DNA of 26,699 nucleotides. It comes from Desulfobacteraceae bacterium UBA2771 (GTDB lineage: Bacteria; Desulfobacterota; Desulfobacteria; Desulfobacterales; Desulfosarcinaceae). The DNA is taken from the NCBI GenBank assembly GCA_002352605.1, contig DEIP01000037.1:2335-29033 (forward strand), given 5' to 3'. Below the pieces are notes generated by a model that was not told the origin of the DNA, did not search any database, and was given only the letters and a program-made list of their open reading frames with translations. The position numbers and the translations under genes are program-made. Below are positions 25,490 to 26,699 of the stretch, piece by piece. Position 1 is the first letter of the stretch; every line of letters starts with the position of its first letter.

Positions 25490-25517
25490 CCGACACCGAA
25501 CTGTACGGAAGTATAAT
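25490..25517 (+). promoter_or_regulatory. possible rightward promoter toward the CBS remnant
   Basis: CCGACA (25490-25495, four of six), a 16-base spacer and a perfect TATAAT (25512-25517). Its -10 overlaps the -10 of the leftward cyclase promoter. The predicted start falls inside the G9 run. Confidence 0.4.
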
Positions 25518-25539
25518 GGGGGGGGGCGGCCGGTGTCAA
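25510..25539 (-). promoter_or_regulatory. cyclase operon promoter with poly-C spacer
   Basis: On the minus strand a perfect TTGACA (25534-25539), an 18-base spacer and TATACT (25510-25515, five of six). Nine of the 18 spacer bases are consecutive C. The start would lie about 60 bases before the cyclase ATG. Loss of one C would give the optimal 17-base spacing. Confidence 0.6.
25518..25526. repeat. nine-base G:C homopolymer between -35 and -10
   Basis: Nine consecutive G on the plus strand, inside the spacer of the leftward promoter and in the start region of the possible rightward promoter. Confidence 0.95.
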
Positions 25540-25646
25540 CACGCAGCTGGGGAACCGTTGACAGGCCGGTGCCTGAAGGCTATCTCACAACGACGCGGAA
25601 ACAAAAAATAGCCAGGCGGTTACTCCCTTCGAAAAGACGGTGGAAG

Positions 25647-25880
25647 ATGAAGACGGCCGATGACATGATCCAGGAAAAAGGAAGCGAATTTGGCTGTGTT
25701 CCGGAAGGAACCATTGTGCTGGATGTGCTGGAAAAGATGAACGCGCGTAAATTGGGCGCCATTCTGGTCTCCTGCGACGACAAGCCGGCGGCCCGAATCC
25801 AAATGAACCGATTCCAAAACACCGCATTTCAACCGTTCCGCCGAAGGCGGACAAGCATCGGTGTTGGGCTCACACCTTAA
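25647..25880 (+). pseudogene. truncated CBS-domain protein gene
   Basis: From ATG 25647 (GGTGGA upstream) the frame encodes a good start of a CBS-domain protein: MKTADDMIQEKG, then VPEGTIVLDVLEKMNARKLG and AILVSCDDKPA. After about residue 49 the CBS pattern stops and the frame runs on into about 28 residues of basic, unrelated sequence to a TAA at 25878-25880. A complete protein of this kind has about 140 residues with two CBS repeats, so this is a 5' remnant. No continuation was found in the other frames. From 25881 to 26008 I see no gene, only A+T-rich sequence. Confidence 0.6.
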
Positions 25881-26008
25881 CCCTCGAAATATGTTATATA
25901 TTCCTCCGGTTAAAATGATCGCCCGCCTCGATCTTGGCTGAGCTACGGCATCTTGAAACATTCTCACAGATGTTGCAACGATGCACAATCACTTGTAGTT
26001 GCTGATGG

Positions 26009-26457
26009 TCAGGCGGTTTTCGGCGACCGGGGAGGACTCACCAGGGCCTCCCCGTCGAGCACTTTTTTCCCTTCTTGATTGACGCAGGTGGTTTTCAGGC
26101 GTACTTGTTTTTTCTCTTCCATTTTTTCGATCACCTCCACCTTTGCGGTGACCGTATCCCCGATGTATACCGGTGCGAGAAAATCAAGTGTCTGGTGCAT
26201 ATACACTGTTCCCGGGCCCGGCAGGCGCATACCGATTACGGCGGATATGAGCCCGCCGAAAGCATGCCGTGGGCGATGCGTGTCTTGAAGAACGTGCCCT
26301 GTGCATAGGTTTCATCGATGTGCGCCGGGTTGAGGTCGCCGGAGATGCCGGCAAACAGATAGACGTCCGCATCGGTTACGGTCTTCGAAAACCGATCCGA
26401 ATCCCCGGTTTTTAGTTGGTCGAAAGTTTCCCCGATCATATCTGTTCCCCTTGGCAT
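26009..26457 (-). pseudogene. phaJ: MaoC-like (R)-specific enoyl-CoA hydratase, frameshifted
   Basis: Two adjacent frames together make one PhaJ/MaoC hot-dog hydratase of about 148 residues. The first (26457 to about 26252) runs from MIGETFDQL through the hydratase motif SGDLNPAHIDETYA, with the catalytic Asp and His, to AHGMLSAG. The second resumes with a family-typical ISAVIGMRLPGPGTVYMHQTLDFLAPV and continues to the stop at 26009. Adding one C within 26251-26254 (GGCTC to GGCCTC on the coding strand) restores a continuous frame and an expected Leu. The enzyme makes (R)-3-hydroxyacyl-CoA for polyhydroxyalkanoate synthesis. It starts 33 bases after a phasin gene. It could be a real pseudogene or a sequencing error. 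Starts at 26457 or 26439 both have plausible ribosome binding sites. Confidence 0.8.
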
Positions 26458-26490
26458 GGTCTCCCCTTTGCGTTTCCGGCGGGTCGTGTC

Positions 26491-26699
26491 TTAAAAGAAT
26501 TCTTCCGCCCGCGTAAACGCCTCGTCCACGGTTTTCTTATAGACATCGCGACCTTTCCTAAAGGCATCCACCCACTCCGAAATGGCCTTCTGACCCGCTT
26601 CGGGTAATCCGGTAGACTGATTAAGCATGGTGCTGGCCAGGGTTTCAGTCTGGTCCTGAACCATGACCATGGCGTTAAATGCATTGTTGAAGGCACTTT
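26491..26699 (-). CDS. phasin-like protein, 3' part
   Basis: The gene enters from the right window edge, so only the last 68 residues are seen. Translation gives NNAFNAMVMVQDQTETLAS, then STGLPEAGQKAISEWVDAF, and finally VYKKTVDEAFTRAEEFF before TAA (26491-26493). The amphipathic helices and the WVDAFRKGRD segment resemble phasin-family proteins that coat polyhydroxyalkanoate granules. The adjacent PhaJ-like hydratase supports this. The start and true length are outside the window. A longer open frame on the same strand (26436-26696) is out of register and has low-quality sequence. Confidence 0.7.
   Translation of the reverse strand, partial: SAFNNAFNAMVMVQDQTETLASTMLNQSTGLPEAGQKAISEWVDAFRKGRDVYKKTVDEAFTRAEEFF

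Noticed and set aside
25837..25851. TCCGCC-GAA-GGCGGA hairpin
   Set aside because: Perfect six-base stem but no T run follows on either strand, so it is not called a terminator.
26436..26696. Minus-strand frame of 86 residues at the right edge
   Set aside because: It is out of register with the phasin-like frame that ends at 26491; its composition is Arg- and Pro-rich shadow sequence.

Overview
The window looks like a chromosomal segment from a deltaproteobacterium (Desulfobacterota, probably Desulfobacterales; Desulfosarcina-like is a guess). It lies close to the replication origin. Evidence for the origin is the gene order rpmH-rnpA-yidD-yidC-jag-mnmE, a perfect 16-bp parS palindrome directly behind mnmE, and two perfect consensus DnaA boxes in an inverted repeat at the left edge. 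The lineage is inferred from protein style and gene neighbourhood only.

Layout. (1) 1-191: candidate oriC fragment. (2) 192-6101, minus strand: rpmH, rnpA, yidD, yidC, jag, mnmE, a YkgJ-type cysteine-cluster protein and a small unknown protein, transcribed toward the origin. They cover ribosomal protein L34, the RNase P protein, membrane protein insertion and tRNA wobble modification. (3) 6283-10323, minus strand: a two-gene operon of an 832-residue radical SAM fusion protein and RNase G. (4) 10367-13170, plus strand: an HtrA/Deg serine protease overlapping asnS by one base. (5) 13299-21248, minus strand: a complete MoxR/Bat operon: MoxR AAA+ ATPase, DUF58, DUF4381-like membrane protein, BatA, a BatB-BatC fusion, BatD and a BatE-like TPR/SH3 protein. 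Most junctions overlap by 1-4 bases, and a good sigma70-type promoter lies in front of moxR. (6) 21390-25442, minus strand: a three-gene unit of an MshEN-HAMP-class III cyclase, a LysM polysaccharide deacetylase-like protein with a ruined active site, and a LysM/TPR lipoprotein. Its promoter carries a run of nine C in the -35/-10 spacer. (7) 25490-26699: a truncated CBS-domain gene, a frameshifted MaoC/PhaJ hydratase and the end of a phasin gene, which together suggest polyhydroxyalkanoate metabolism.

Base composition changes sharply near 13.2 kb: the origin-proximal part is clearly richer in A+T and the MoxR/Bat part richer in G+C. The change coincides with the convergent junction between asnS and the bat operon.

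The least ordinary part is 21.4-25.6 kb. A cyclase with a possible c-di-GMP-binding N-terminus is co-transcribed with two envelope LysM proteins, one an apparent pseudoenzyme, under a promoter that could vary by homopolymer slippage, directly upstream of the MoxR/Bat operon. That this forms one envelope-signalling system is inference. No tRNA, rRNA, CRISPR array, transposase or phage gene was seen.
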